Positions 1 through 8,391 of a stretch of 64,000 bases of DNA are shown one piece after another; positions within the stretch are counted from its first letter, which is position 1; every line of letters starts with the position of its first letter. Location of the stretch: assembly GCF_014171575.1 (NCBI RefSeq), contig NZ_CP050453.1:3286001-3350000 (forward strand). Reading direction: 5' to 3'. The notes beneath the pieces are model-generated. The model was given only the letters and a program-made list of their open reading frames with translations, was not told where the DNA came from and searched no databases. The translations under genes and the position numbers were made by a program. The stretch comes from Microbacterium sp. Se63.02b (lineage in GTDB: Bacteria; Actinomycetota; Actinomycetes; Actinomycetales; Microbacteriaceae).

Positions 1-349
1 AGTGCGCACACGACACCGTCACCGACCACACCACCCGGTCGCCGATGCGCAGGGAGGTACCGTCGACCGTCGTCGCCCCCGCATCGCCCGTGGCGATCAC
101 CCGGCCCACGCTCATGCCCGAGCACGAGGGGCGTCGGCGCATGGCGGCGACCCTGCACAGTGTGCACGTCGGAGCCGCAGATCGTCGACATCTCGACCGC
201 CACCAGCACGTCGCCGTCGGCCAGTGCCACTCCGGGAACGGCGATCGTCTCGTGCGGGTGGCCCTCGCCGATCCAGACCATGGCGGTCGCCGCCGGGCGC
301 AGAGCGACGTCGCGACGGTGACCGGGGGACGGATCAGCAGCGTTCCCAT
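1..349 (-). CDS. HpnZ-type zinc-dependent dehydrogenase of phosphonate catabolism (partial, frameshifted)
   Basis: N-terminal part of a medium-chain zinc alcohol dehydrogenase; the rest lies beyond the left edge. Joining two reading frames gives a GroES-like start with the motifs CGSDVHTVQGRRH, TPLVLGHE and RIGDRVVWSV, which carry the catalytic zinc Cys and the GHE signature. The closest family I know is the proposed phosphonate-associated dehydrogenase HpnZ (TIGR03366), which fits its place as last gene of the phosphonate operon, eight bases after the HAD hydrolase, with a GAGG ribosome site before the ATG at 349. Two frame changes, near 299-306 and 108-115, break the reading; the second looks like a two-base loss. 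They are probably sequence errors, given the pattern elsewhere in the window. The substrate is unknown. Confidence 0.7.
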   Translation of the reverse strand, partial: MGTLLIRPPVTVATSLCARRRPPWSGSARATRTRRSPFPEWHWPTATCWWRSRCRRSAAPTCTLCRVAAMRRRPSCSGMSVGRVIATGDAGATTVDGTSLRIGDRVVWSVTVSCAH

Positions 350-356
350 GCCGACC

Positions 357-1063
357 TCAGGAGGTCGCGACGAGCGGAAGCAGCTCGCGCTGGACGAGAG
401 CCGGGGCGAGAGCGGTGACATCGCTCAACACGGCATCGGCTCCCGCCGCGCTCAGTGCGGGTCGATCGTGCGCGCCCGTGAGCACACCGGCGACGAATCC
501 CGCACCGGCCCTGCGCCCGGACTCGATGTCGCTGACCGTGTCTCCTGCGATGGCCACGGCAGCGACAGACGAGGTCTGCGTGCGCAGCAGTGCCGTGAGC
601 ACGAGGTCGGGTGCCGGACGCCCGCGCCCTGCGTCGACGGGTGACAGCGCGAGGTCGATGAGGCCCTCCCACCCGAGGCCCGTGATCAGGACGTCGCGGG
701 TCACGGGGCGAACCCCGTCGTGAGCACGACGGTGAGTCCGGCATCCTTCAACCCCTGGATCGCGTCGGCCGCACCCGGGATCTCGGCGACACCCTGCTCG
801 GCGACGATCTCGGCGTAGGCGTCCTCGAACGCGGCGGTCGCACGGGCCGCCGCCGCGCGGTCACCGGCTGCGAGATACGTGAACACGTCGATCTTGGACT
901 GCCCCATGGTCTCGCGGACGTACTCGAGGGCTTCGCCCCACGGCATCCGGTCAGCGACGCCGGTGCGCTCGGCCGCCCGCTGGAACGCCTGTTCCACGAC
1001 GCCGTCGTCGCGCACGGTCGTCCCTGCCATGTCGAGGACGACGAGTTCGAGGGGAGTGATCAT
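357..1063 (-). CDS. Phosphonatase-like HAD hydrolase (frameshifted)
   Basis: HAD-superfamily hydrolase related to phosphonoacetaldehyde hydrolase (TIGR03351, 'PhnX-like'). The N-terminal motif LDMAGTTVRDDG supplies the nucleophilic Asp; motif II lies at VVLTTGF, GRPAPD follows in the second half, and motif IV is AGDTVSDIESG. About 235 residues, normal for the family, once the two halves are joined. The reading frame breaks at a C4 run near 705-708 (plus strand), where the first half stops at TTGFAP; one extra base in that run gives a continuous protein. Start ATG 1063 overlaps the stop of the upstream oxidoreductase in an ATGA arrangement, so translation is coupled. Likely role: C-P or phosphate ester cleavage of an oxidised aminoalkylphosphonate. 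Confidence 0.82.
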
Positions 1064-2198
1064 GATGTTCCTTCCATTGCTGCTGCCCACCCGAAGGCGG
1101 CGGCGAGGTTCTCTTCAGCCAGACCGAGGCCGGTCGTCATCCCGATGCCGGTCGTCGCGGCGAGCACGAGCACACCGTCATCGCCCCGGTCGATCAGGAA
1201 CTCCTGGGGCCCCTTGGCGTACACGCCCTGCCAGCGCTCGATCACCCGGGGCGGCGGCGCGTCGAACAGCGCCTCCGCCTCGGCGAGGAACGCGGCGAAC
1301 GCCGTCTCGGGCTGGAACGGCGCCGGCGCGGCCGATGTCGCATGCGAGTCGCCGATGATGAGGGTGCCGTCGGGGAGTTGCGTGTACATCTGGTTGAGGT
1401 CGATGGCGGCGAGCTCAGGGCGCTCGGCGTGCAGACGTTCGCGGAGCACCGCGGTCTCGAAGGTGTCCGCGAAGCGGCCGTACCGCACGAGAGACCAGCC
1501 CGTGAGCAGCGGCGCGGCGAGCGGATGCGGGAACGAGACGGCGGCCCGCACCATGTCGAGCGCGCAACGGTCGACATGGTGCCGCCCGCCACGTCGGGCA
1601 GCAGTTGGTCGATGTCGTGATTGACGGCGACGACGACACCGCCGCAGCTGATCGATCCCCTGGTGGTCTCGACGTGGCCCGCCCCCACCGCTGTGACAGC
1701 GGTGCGGAAGCGGAAGTCGACGCCCAGCGCCGCGAGGTGCCGCACGATCGCGGCGGCAGCGGTGCGGGGGTCGGTCTGCAGATCGCTCTCGATGTGCGCG
1801 CCGCCGACGAGCCCCTCTGCGCGCAACGGCGCGAGGCGCAGGAGTTCGGATGTGTCGAGCATCCGTATGCCGCCGTCGCGTGCCGCAGCTTCGAGCACCG
1901 CGATCTCGTCGTCGTGCCGTGCGGCGACCATGGTGCCGGATTCGCGCAGCCAGAATCCCGCATCGCGGGCGAGCCGCAGCCACAGCTCCCGCGAGAGGTC
2001 GGCATAGCGCCGCGCCTCTCCTCCCTGCGCAGCGATGCACAGGTGGCCGAAGTTGCGGATCGTCGCCCCGACCGGCGCATCGGTGCGATCGAGCACGATC
2101 ACGCGCAGCCCGCGACGGACGGCGGCATAGGCCGCGCCGAGCCCGACGATGCCGGAGCCGACCACGACCACGTCGGCCGCATCGACGGCGCGGGTCAC
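1060..2198 (-). CDS. Phosphonate-associated FAD-dependent oxidoreductase (frameshifted)
   Basis: DAO-type flavoprotein of about 380 residues. The N-terminus has the dinucleotide-binding motif VVVGSGIVGLGAAYAA followed by RTDAPVGATIRNFGH; the C-terminus ends with GVLVLAATTGIGMTTGLGLAE. This matches the family called HpnW or TIGR03364, found in phosphonate gene clusters; related enzymes are reported to oxidise aminoethylphosphonates to the aldehyde. The frame changes near 1570-1580, between DVAGGTM and DRCALDM; restoring a second G after ATG gives TMVDRCALDM and an unbroken protein. Start GTG 2198 overlaps the phnE stop (GTGA). It probably makes phosphonoacetaldehyde for the downstream HAD hydrolase. 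Confidence 0.83.
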
Positions 2199-3967
2199 TT
2201 GAACACCTTCCGCATCCACATCGCGAGGCCTTCGACAACGAGCACGGTGGCGAGGATCATCAGCACGATCGCGGTCACGGTCTCATACCGCGAGCCCTGG
2301 CTGGCGTTGAGCAGGTAGTACCCGACGCCGCCGCCGCCCACGATGCCGAGGATCGTCGCGGCGCGGATGTTCGTGTCGAGCATGTAGAAGCTGTGCCCGA
2401 TGAGCGCCTGCATCCCCTGCGGCACGGTGGCGGAGGCGTAGGTCTGCAGTCGGGTCGCTCCGACGGCTCGGAGGGCCCGCTCCGGTCCACGGTCCACCTC
2501 TTCGAAGGAGTCCGCGATGAGTTTGCCGAGCAGGCCGATGCCTCCGATCGCCAGCGCGATGACGCCCGCCTGGGCGCCGAGACCTGTGATGACCACGAGC
2601 ACGATCGCGAGGATCAGCTCGGGGATGCCGCGGATGCCGACGAGCAGCAGTCGGGCGGTGCCGCGCGCTCCGGGGTTCGGGGCGACGTTGCGGGCAGCGA
2701 GCGAACCGAGCAGGAGCGAGGGGAGCAGGGTGAGCACGGTCGCGGCGAGCGCGATCGCGATGGTCTCGCGCATCGCCTGGAACATGGCGCTCGCGTCGTA
2801 GTTGCCGAACGACGGCGGCCAGAACCTCGCAGCGACCTCCGGCAGCTTGGCCCAGAAGGTGAAGAGGTCCATCCAGTTGATCTGGCTCACGACGACGCTG
2901 CCGATCACGACGAGCACGGCGACGACGCCGGCGATCGTGTGGCGCACACGCTGGGCGGTCCACGGGCGCCGCACGGCTGTCTGCGGAGATGTCGCCCAGG
3001 CAGGACGGTCTGTGGACGCCGGAGTCGTACGGTAGCCGAGACGCGGGTGCAGCAGACGGTCGATCCACGAGCGGGTGTGCTTCTGCTCGCCGAGCATCGC
3101 GCCGCGCACCATGCTCGAGACGATCTCCATCACGATGCAGAGGATGAAGATCACCAGCGCGATCCCGAGTCCCTTGCCGTAGTTGAGCGACTTGAAGGCG
3201 TACGACATCTCGAGGCCGAGGCCGGCGACGCCGACGTAGCCGAGGACGACGCTCCCCCGCAGGTTGATGTCGTTGCGGTGCAGCACGGTCGCCACCCAGC
3301 TGGGCAGCACCTGCGGGAGGATGCCGGCCGTGAACTCCTGCATCTTCGATCCACCGGCGGCGCGGATCGCGAGGCGAGGTCCTTCGTCGATCTGCTCGAT
3401 GGCATCGGCGAACATCTTGGAGATCATCCCGATGGAGTGGATGCCGATCGCGAGAATGCCAGGGAGTGTTCCGAGCGAGAACATCAGCACGAATGCCATC
3501 GCGAGCACGACGTCGGGCAGTGCCCTGGTGAGCACGCCGATGAACCGTGCGGCGGCGCGCCAGCCGTTCCCTGGCGTGGTGTTCGACGCGGCGAGGTAGG
3601 CGATCGGCACCGACAGCACGGCGGCGAGCAGGGTGCCGACGAGCACGAGTCCGACCGTGAGCGCGATCAGCCACGCGAGGTCGGCGGGTTCGGGAAAGGA
3701 GAGTCCGCCGACGCGGGCCATGAAGTTCTCGGCGTTGCCCCAGCTCTGCACCATCGCCGGGATCGAGATGTCGACGTCGCGCACGGCGATGATGCCGAGC
3801 ACGACGAGGGCGACGAGGGTCAGCGATGCCGCGATGCGCTCCGGCGACACCGGTCGCTTCGGCGCCCGGTCCGCGACGCCGCCCGGCTCAGGGCCTGCAG
3901 GCCCGCCGGTGGGGTCGGGGCCCCCGCCTCGCGTCGACGCCCCTGTCGGCGCACCGAGAGTCGTCAT
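2195..3967 (-). CDS. phnE: Phosphonate ABC transporter permease, two PhnE domains fused
   Basis: Membrane component of the phosphonate importer, 590 residues, about twice the normal PhnE length of 260-280. Two complete permease modules follow one another: residues about 30-280, then a hydrophilic linker (about 290-340), then about 340-585. Each has its own cytoplasmic EAA-type loop, seen as KMFADAIEQIDEGP in the first and KLIADSFEEVDRGPERALRAVGA in the second. Other bacteria often use two separate phnE genes; here one polypeptide supplies both halves of the membrane channel. An unstructured Gly/Pro-rich N-terminus precedes the first helix. Start ATG 3967 overlaps the phnC stop by four bases. 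Confidence 0.93.
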   Translation of the reverse strand: MTTLGAPTGASTRGGGPDPTGGPAGPEPGGVADRAPKRPVSPERIAASLTLVALVVLGIIAVRDVDISIPAMVQSWGNAENFMARVGGLSFPEPADLAWLIALTVGLVLVGTLLAAVLSVPIAYLAASNTTPGNGWRAAARFIGVLTRALPDVVLAMAFVLMFSLGTLPGILAIGIHSIGMISKMFADAIEQIDEGPRLAIRAAGGSKMQEFTAGILPQVLPSWVATVLHRNDINLRGSVVLGYVGVAGLGLEMSYAFKSLNYGKGLGIALVIFILCIVMEIVSSMVRGAMLGEQKHTRSWIDRLLHPRLGYRTTPASTDRPAWATSPQTAVRRPWTAQRVRHTIAGVVAVLVVIGSVVVSQINWMDLFTFWAKLPEVAARFWPPSFGNYDASAMFQAMRETIAIALAATVLTLLPSLLLGSLAARNVAPNPGARGTARLLLVGIRGIPELILAIVLVVITGLGAQAGVIALAIGGIGLLGKLIADSFEEVDRGPERALRAVGATRLQTYASATVPQGMQALIGHSFYMLDTNIRAATILGIVGGGGVGYYLLNASQGSRYETVTAIVLMILATVLVVEGLAMWMRKVFK

Positions 3968-4788
3968 GATGCGGCCACCTGCGCTGCCGCCTCGACGAGT
4001 TCTTCCTGCACCGCGCGGATCTCGGCGGTCGTCGTCGCGACGCGTCCGTAGATCTCCATGACCTCCGCCTTCGTGAGGTCGCCGGTCGGGGTGTCGAGCA
4101 CGACCTCCCCGTGGCGGAGCCCGACGATGCGGTCCGCCCAGGAGATCGCGAGGTCGACCTGGTGCAGGCTGCACACCACGGTGAGTCCTTCGTCGGCGGC
4201 GATCTCACGGATCAGAGCCATCACCTGTTCGCTCGACTCGGGGTCGAGCGAGGCGACCGGCTCGTCGGCGAGCAGGATCGCCGGCTTCTGCATGAGCGCA
4301 CGGGCGATGGCGACGCGCTGCTGCTGCCCTCCCGACAGGGTGTCGCTGCGCTGATAGGCGCGGTCGAGCAGCCCGACGCGGTCGAGGTGCTCGAGCGCCG
4401 TGAGCTTCGCGGAGCGCGAGTAGCCCCACAGCCCGAGGCGGGGGCCGCGCACGCCCGACAGCGAGCCGGTGAGCACGTTCTCGAGCACCGTGAGCGAGGG
4501 GACGAGCTCGAACTGCTGGAAGATGAACCCGACGCTGCGGCGGAGTTCGCGCAGGGCACGTCCCTTCAGGGTGGGAACTGCGGATCCGAGCACCTCGACG
4601 GCACCGGAGGTGGGCGTCTCGAGGCCGTCGAGGTGGCGCAGCAGTGTCGACTTCCCCGAGCCCGAGAGCCCGAGGAGCACGACGATCTCGCCGCGGGACA
4701 CCTCGAGCGAGACGTCGCGGAGCGCCGTGGTCGTCCCGAACGTCTTCGTCACGCCGTCGAGTCGGATGAGGGCGTCGGATGCAGTCAT
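3964..4788 (-). CDS. phnC: Phosphonate ABC transporter ATP-binding protein PhnC
   Basis: Cytoplasmic ATPase of 274 residues that drives phosphonate import. Walker A is GLSGSGKST (near residue 40), the Q-loop lies in FIFQQFELV, the signature is LSGGQQQR and Walker B is ILLADEP, followed by SLDPESSEQV and the switch His in CSLHQVD. This pattern and the length are typical of PhnC. It sits between phnD and the fused phnE and overlaps the latter. The gap of about 140 bases to phnD contains a strong hairpin, so the binding protein can be made in excess over the ATPase. Confidence 0.94.
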   Translation of the reverse strand: MTASDALIRLDGVTKTFGTTTALRDVSLEVSRGEIVVLLGLSGSGKSTLLRHLDGLETPTSGAVEVLGSAVPTLKGRALRELRRSVGFIFQQFELVPSLTVLENVLTGSLSGVRGPRLGLWGYSRSAKLTALEHLDRVGLLDRAYQRSDTLSGGQQQRVAIARALMQKPAILLADEPVASLDPESSEQVMALIREIAADEGLTVVCSLHQVDLAISWADRIVGLRHGEVVLDTPTGDLTKAEVMEIYGRVATTTAEIRAVQEELVEAAAQVAAS

Positions 4789-4870
4789 GTCAGGTTCCTG
4801 GATCTTCCGGTGTTCGGGGGCGAGCGGTCGTCGTGCAGGCGGTCGAGGCGTCGAGCGAGGGATGGCCGTC

Positions 4871-4909
4871 GAGCGGGCGGAACGGAGCGCATGCCCCCTC
4901 CGCCCGCTC
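4871..4909 (-). other. Intra-operon hairpin between phnD and phnC
   Basis: An 11-base-pair inverted repeat (arm GAGCGGGCGGA at 4871-4881, complement at 4899-4909) lies just after the phnD stop on the minus strand. There is no T-run. Stem-loops in this place usually protect the upstream binding-protein message or weaken read-through; that role is inferred. Confidence 0.5.
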
Positions 4910-4929
4910 GGCGACCGGTCAGAACGTCA

Positions 4930-5859
4930 TCAGCTCTGGCACTGCTCCGCTTCGGTCTCCTTGCAGATGTCGCGGATCAGGTCGTAGTACGCGTCATCCA
5001 CCGGCTTCGTGGCGTAGAACACGCTGCGGAAGGCGTCGGTGTCGGCACCGTCGATGCCGGCGGCGATGATGTCGTCGATCGTGATCTCGGAGAGGCCGTC
5101 GATGAGCTTCTGGGAGACGTCGTCCGGAAGCGTGGACGAGTAGACCAGCGGCGCACCGGGGACCATCGTCTCGTCGATGACCTTCACCTTGTCGGACTTC
5201 TCGACCTCGGAGTCCTCGGCGAAACCGGCCTCGCACTCGACGCCCTCGCCCACCTTGGTGACGCTGACGTCGTGCTTGCCCGCGAAGACCGGTGTGATGT
5301 CGGTCTTGGGGTCGATGCCCGCCTTGAGGAGGTTGTACGACGGGAACAGGTAGCCGGACGTCGAAGACGGGTCGACGAAGCAGACCTTCTTGCCCTTGAA
5401 GTCGTCGATGCTCTTGATGTCGCTGCCCGCGGGGACGATCGCCTGCGAGTAGTAGCCGGGCTCCTGGCCCTCGGCGGTCACGATCGAGGAGATCGGGGTG
5501 AGCTTGGCGCCGTTGTTGGTGGCCGTCACGTACGTGAACCCGGAGAACGACGCGACGTCGACCTTGCCGGCCACCGCGGCCTCGATGAGGGCGGCGTAGT
5601 CGGTGGACTCGTGGTACTCGACGGTCTTGCCGGTGATCTCGGCGATGTAGTCCATGAGCGGCTGGTAGTTGGTCTCGGTGTCGACCGAGTCGGGGACGAC
5701 GCCGAAGACGAGAGTGTTCTCGTCGACCGCGAAGCCGCCTGCAGCGGACGACTCGTCGGTTCCCGGGGTGCCGGTGGCCTCCGCGGTGCCGGCACAGGCC
5801 GCGAGACCGAGGGCGAGGAGCGCGACGCCGGCGAGGGCGGGGAGAGCGCGAAGCTTCAT
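4930..5859 (-). CDS. phnD: Phosphonate ABC transporter substrate-binding lipoprotein PhnD
   Basis: Secreted, lipid-anchored binding protein of 309 residues. The signal peptide ends in the lipobox LAAC (Cys about residue 22). The mature domain opens with TLVFGVVPDSVDTETNYQPLMDYIAEITGK, here shown by its halves TLVFGVVPDS and YQPLMDYIAE, the typical start of PhnD proteins, and contains FKGKKVCFVDPSSTSGY, the phosphonate-anion pocket segment with its Ser/Thr-rich loop. First gene of the operon, transcribed away from the GntR regulator. Probably binds a phosphonate such as 2-aminoethylphosphonate; the exact ligand cannot be read from the sequence. Confidence 0.93.
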   Translation of the reverse strand: MKLRALPALAGVALLALGLAACAGTAEATGTPGTDESSAAGGFAVDENTLVFGVVPDSVDTETNYQPLMDYIAEITGKTVEYHESTDYAALIEAAVAGKVDVASFSGFTYVTATNNGAKLTPISSIVTAEGQEPGYYSQAIVPAGSDIKSIDDFKGKKVCFVDPSSTSGYLFPSYNLLKAGIDPKTDITPVFAGKHDVSVTKVGEGVECEAGFAEDSEVEKSDKVKVIDETMVPGAPLVYSSTLPDDVSQKLIDGLSEITIDDIIAAGIDGADTDAFRSVFYATKPVDDAYYDLIRDICKETEAEQCQS

Positions 5860-5922
5860 GAGGACCTTTCAAGGGTGTGAGGGCTGATCCACGGAAGACT
5901 CTCTCAGGTGAAGGAGCGAGAT

Positions 5923-6029
5923 ATGTACCTAACTCGGAAGAGTTCAGGGCCCGTTCACCCGGCATTCGCCTGAATGAACACTCCTGGAACCCACACGCCT
6001 CGGGACCCGCTGACCAAGTAATGTACCTA
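5923..6029. promoter_or_regulatory. Divergent phn/gntR promoter region with repeated ATGTACCTA
   Basis: The nine-base string ATGTACCTA occurs at 5923-5931 and again at 6021-6029, directly before the GTG start of the GntR gene. A TAATGT hexamer at 6018-6023 lies seven bases from that start, which fits a leaderless transcript. The two copies are good candidate operators for the GntR protein, controlling both itself and phnD. Binding is inferred from position only. Confidence 0.5.
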
Positions 6030-6030
6030 T

Positions 6031-6774
6031 GTGGCTGAAGCTGTGTACACCCAGATCGCCGAGGACCTCCGCGCGCAGATCGCTGCGGGGGAACTCCGCC
6101 CCGGCGACGACGTTCCGACCGAGGCCGAACTCGCCGTGCGGTGGCGCACGTCTCGCGGTCCGATCCGCAACGCGCTGGCCGCGTTGCGGAGCGAGGGCCT
6201 GATCGAGACGAGTCGCGGACGGCCCGCGCGCGTGGTCGCGCGCAAGGCGAATCAGGCCGTCGACGTCTCGGTGCCGTTCACACGATGGGCACGCGAGTTG
6301 GGCGTGACCCCGGGAGCGCAGACGCAGGAGCTCAGCCTTCGACGCGCCGGCGACGGGGCGGCGGCCCTCGGCGTCGCGGTGGACGACACGATCGTCAGCG
6401 TGGTGCGTCTGCGCCTGCTCGACGGACGCCCGACGATGCTCGAACGGCTGACCTACACCGAGGTCGCCGGTCGCCGACTCTTCGACGTCGACCTCGATCA
6501 GGTGTCGATCACGGAGTACCTGGCGTCGGTGGGCCACCCGATCGTCACCCTGCAGCACGTGATCGACGCGGTCGCCGCCGACGATCAGGATGCCGCGCTG
6601 CTCCGCGTGCCCCGCGGCACGCCGATCCTCCGCCTCACCCGCACGTCTCGGGACGCGGAGGGGCGGATCTTCGAAGCCTCCGAGGACCGGTATCTGAGCG
6701 AGGTCGTGCGGTTCACGGTGGCCGCATCCGGGATCTCGACGGACGGGCACTACATGCGCGCGGTCGGGGCGTAG
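6031..6774 (+). CDS. GntR-family regulator with UTRA domain
   Basis: Regulator of 247 residues. An N-terminal GntR winged helix (residues about 1-70, with AGELRPGDDVPTEAELA and the recognition helix SRGPIRNALAALRSEG) is joined to a UTRA ligand-binding domain (about 90-245, with PTMLERLTYTEVAGRRLFD and the C-terminal EDRYLSEVVRFTV). It is the HutC-type layout also found in PhnF. It starts at GTG 6031 and is divergent from phnD, so it most likely senses a phosphonate or a breakdown product and represses the operon. Confidence 0.9.
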   Translation: MAEAVYTQIAEDLRAQIAAGELRPGDDVPTEAELAVRWRTSRGPIRNALAALRSEGLIETSRGRPARVVARKANQAVDVSVPFTRWARELGVTPGAQTQELSLRRAGDGAAALGVAVDDTIVSVVRLRLLDGRPTMLERLTYTEVAGRRLFDVDLDQVSITEYLASVGHPIVTLQHVIDAVAADDQDAALLRVPRGTPILRLTRTSRDAEGRIFEASEDRYLSEVVRFTVAASGISTDGHYMRAVGA

Positions 6775-6778
6775 CGGC

Positions 6779-6813
6779 ACGGGCGCTCGGGCACGGCGCA
6801 AAAAAGCGCCCGT
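6779..6813 (+). terminator. Possible terminator of the GntR gene
   Basis: Nine-base-pair inverted repeat (ACGGGCGCT at 6779-6787 and its complement at 6805-6813) four bases after the GntR stop, with a 17-base loop that contains A6. No T-run follows on the plus strand, so activity is uncertain. Confidence 0.35.
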
Positions 6814-6938
6814 TAACGCAGAAGGCGATCGCGAGCGCGCAAGTGTTTCAGAAGCCAGAAAGACCGCGCCCGCGATCGCAGCGCTGGGGACGCTTTATCT
6901 GGGGAACCTCCAGAATAGGGAGGGAGGCGGCTGGCCCT

Positions 6939-6978
6939 GAAGAGTCGAACGTCGAGACTCTTCTAGACTTTCGTCTAG
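6939..6978 (-). terminator. Tandem hairpins downstream of the histidine kinase gene
   Basis: Two adjoining stem-loops: GAAGAGTC/GACTCTTC (6939-6946 with 6956-6963) and CTAGAC/GTCTAG (6963-6968 with 6973-6978, loop TTTC). They lie about 45 bases beyond the kinase stop codon on the minus strand and probably end its transcript. The surrounding 120 bases are noticeably richer in A/T than the rest of the window. Confidence 0.45.
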
Positions 6979-7022
6979 GGTCTATCGAACGCCGAAAGTG
7001 CGTGCTCGCCCACTCTAGAGCA

Positions 7023-8165
7023 TCAGACGACGGGAAGTCGGGCCGACACGACCCAATGCCCGTCCACCTCTCCGGCGCTGAACTCGCCACTTGCGCCCAT
7101 GACGCGTTCGGCCATGCGCCCGAGGCCGGTGCGGCTCGAGGAGAGTTCGCGGCGCGGGGTCGTCGGCAAGGGACTGCGCAGGGTGAGGTGCGCGACCTCG
7201 TCGTCGACGGACAGGAGGATCTCCACCTGCCCCTGGCCGGCGTACTTGAGGATGTTGGTGGCCGACTCTCGCGTGATGCGTGCGAGCACGATCTCGACCG
7301 CGCGCGGGATGCGCTCGTCTCGAGGGTCGCCTTCGCGGACCACCGAGTGTCCGGCGGCTTCGAACTCGCTCTGCGCTTCGTCGATGGCCGCCGCGAGGTC
7401 TCCCGTCTGCACGCTGGACGACTGCGGTCCATCGTCGGCGAGTTCGATCACGAAGCGGAGGTCCGTCATCGCCTTGCGCGCGGCGACGCGGATCGCTTCC
7501 TGCGAGTCGGTGCTCGTCTGCGGGTCTTCGAGCATCTGCACGTGCAACGCCACCACCGTGAGGTGGTGCGCGATGCTGTCGTGCAGCTCACCGGCGATCC
7601 ATCGTCGCTCGGCGAGCACTGCTTGGCGTTCCTGTTCGGCACGCTCCTCGAGCTCCCGCTCGAGACGACTGCCCCTGGCGAAGGCGAGCCGCAGGGCGAA
7701 CCCGACAGCTCCCGCCACCGTGGCGAAGACGAGGTAGAGGGCGACGTTCACATTGGCTTCAGCGTCGCCGTTGGCGACGAGCGCCGCTGCGACCAGGAAC
7801 GCGCCGGTGTAGGAGAGGATCAGTGAAGTCCACCCCAGCCTCATGACCAGTCCAGCCGCGACAGCGGCTGCGGTCAGTACCTGGAGTTCCGATCCGGGGA
7901 TGAACGAGAGTGCGAACACGACGCCGAGGGCGCATGTCGCGATGAGCGGCTTCCAGAGATAGAGCGCGAACGCCGCGGTGGACGCCACGCTCACGAGGAG
8001 CGCGACCGGGTTCACACCCGGTGTGGTGAAGAAGCCGATGACGTCAGCGGCGATGGTGATGGTGACGATCACCAGAACGACGATGCGCTCGATCGCACTG
8101 AGCTTCTCGCCTCGGGTCAAGCGGAGACTGTCCGCGGATTCCCGGGTCGACTGGTCGAAGGCCAT
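7023..8165 (-). CDS. NarL-type sensor histidine kinase
   Basis: Membrane sensor kinase of 380 residues. Five or so hydrophobic segments occupy residues about 25-170, followed by a short coiled stretch (RLERELEERAEQERQAVLAERR) and a HisKA_3 dimerisation domain whose phosphoacceptor His lies in GELHDSIAHHLTVV (near residue 195). The ATPase domain follows (RITRESATNILKYAGQG as N-box, GLGRMAERV as G-box). No extracellular sensor domain is evident, so the signal may be membrane-borne or intracellular. Transcribed divergently from the matching response regulator 226 bases away; the pair forms a two-component system of unknown stimulus. Confidence 0.92.
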   Translation of the reverse strand: MAFDQSTRESADSLRLTRGEKLSAIERIVVLVIVTITIAADVIGFFTTPGVNPVALLVSVASTAAFALYLWKPLIATCALGVVFALSFIPGSELQVLTAAAVAAGLVMRLGWTSLILSYTGAFLVAAALVANGDAEANVNVALYLVFATVAGAVGFALRLAFARGSRLERELEERAEQERQAVLAERRWIAGELHDSIAHHLTVVALHVQMLEDPQTSTDSQEAIRVAARKAMTDLRFVIELADDGPQSSSVQTGDLAAAIDEAQSEFEAAGHSVVREGDPRDERIPRAVEIVLARITRESATNILKYAGQGQVEILLSVDDEVAHLTLRSPLPTTPRRELSSSRTGLGRMAERVMGASGEFSAGEVDGHWVVSARLPVV

Positions 8166-8391
8166 GCTTCACTATCTCCTATTCGCCAGCTAATCTAGCT
8201 GTGGAGACCAAAGAACTTGCCAACCTGCTGCCAGAAAGTCATAACGTTCACCTCCATTTTCTAACTGTTCGTCGATGTCTGTATTCATCTTCTCGGCGAT
8301 CCGCGGCGAGCACATCTGTCTCACGTCTAGAGCTTTTTGGCCAAAGGTCCACATCGTGTGTGCCAGCCGCCCGCGCCGTTAGGCTTCCCTC

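Noticed and set aside
357..704. Separate start for a second small HAD gene
   Set aside because: GTG at 704 sits in a GTGA overlap, but the two pieces are N- and C-terminal halves of one HAD fold, so a lost base is the better explanation than two genes.
1850..5880. Long plus-strand open frames (up to 733 and 589 codons) across the phn operon
   Set aside because: They are antisense shadows of phnE, phnC and phnD, caused by the high G/C third-position bias. Their products are rich in Arg, Asp, His and Glu with no domain pattern.
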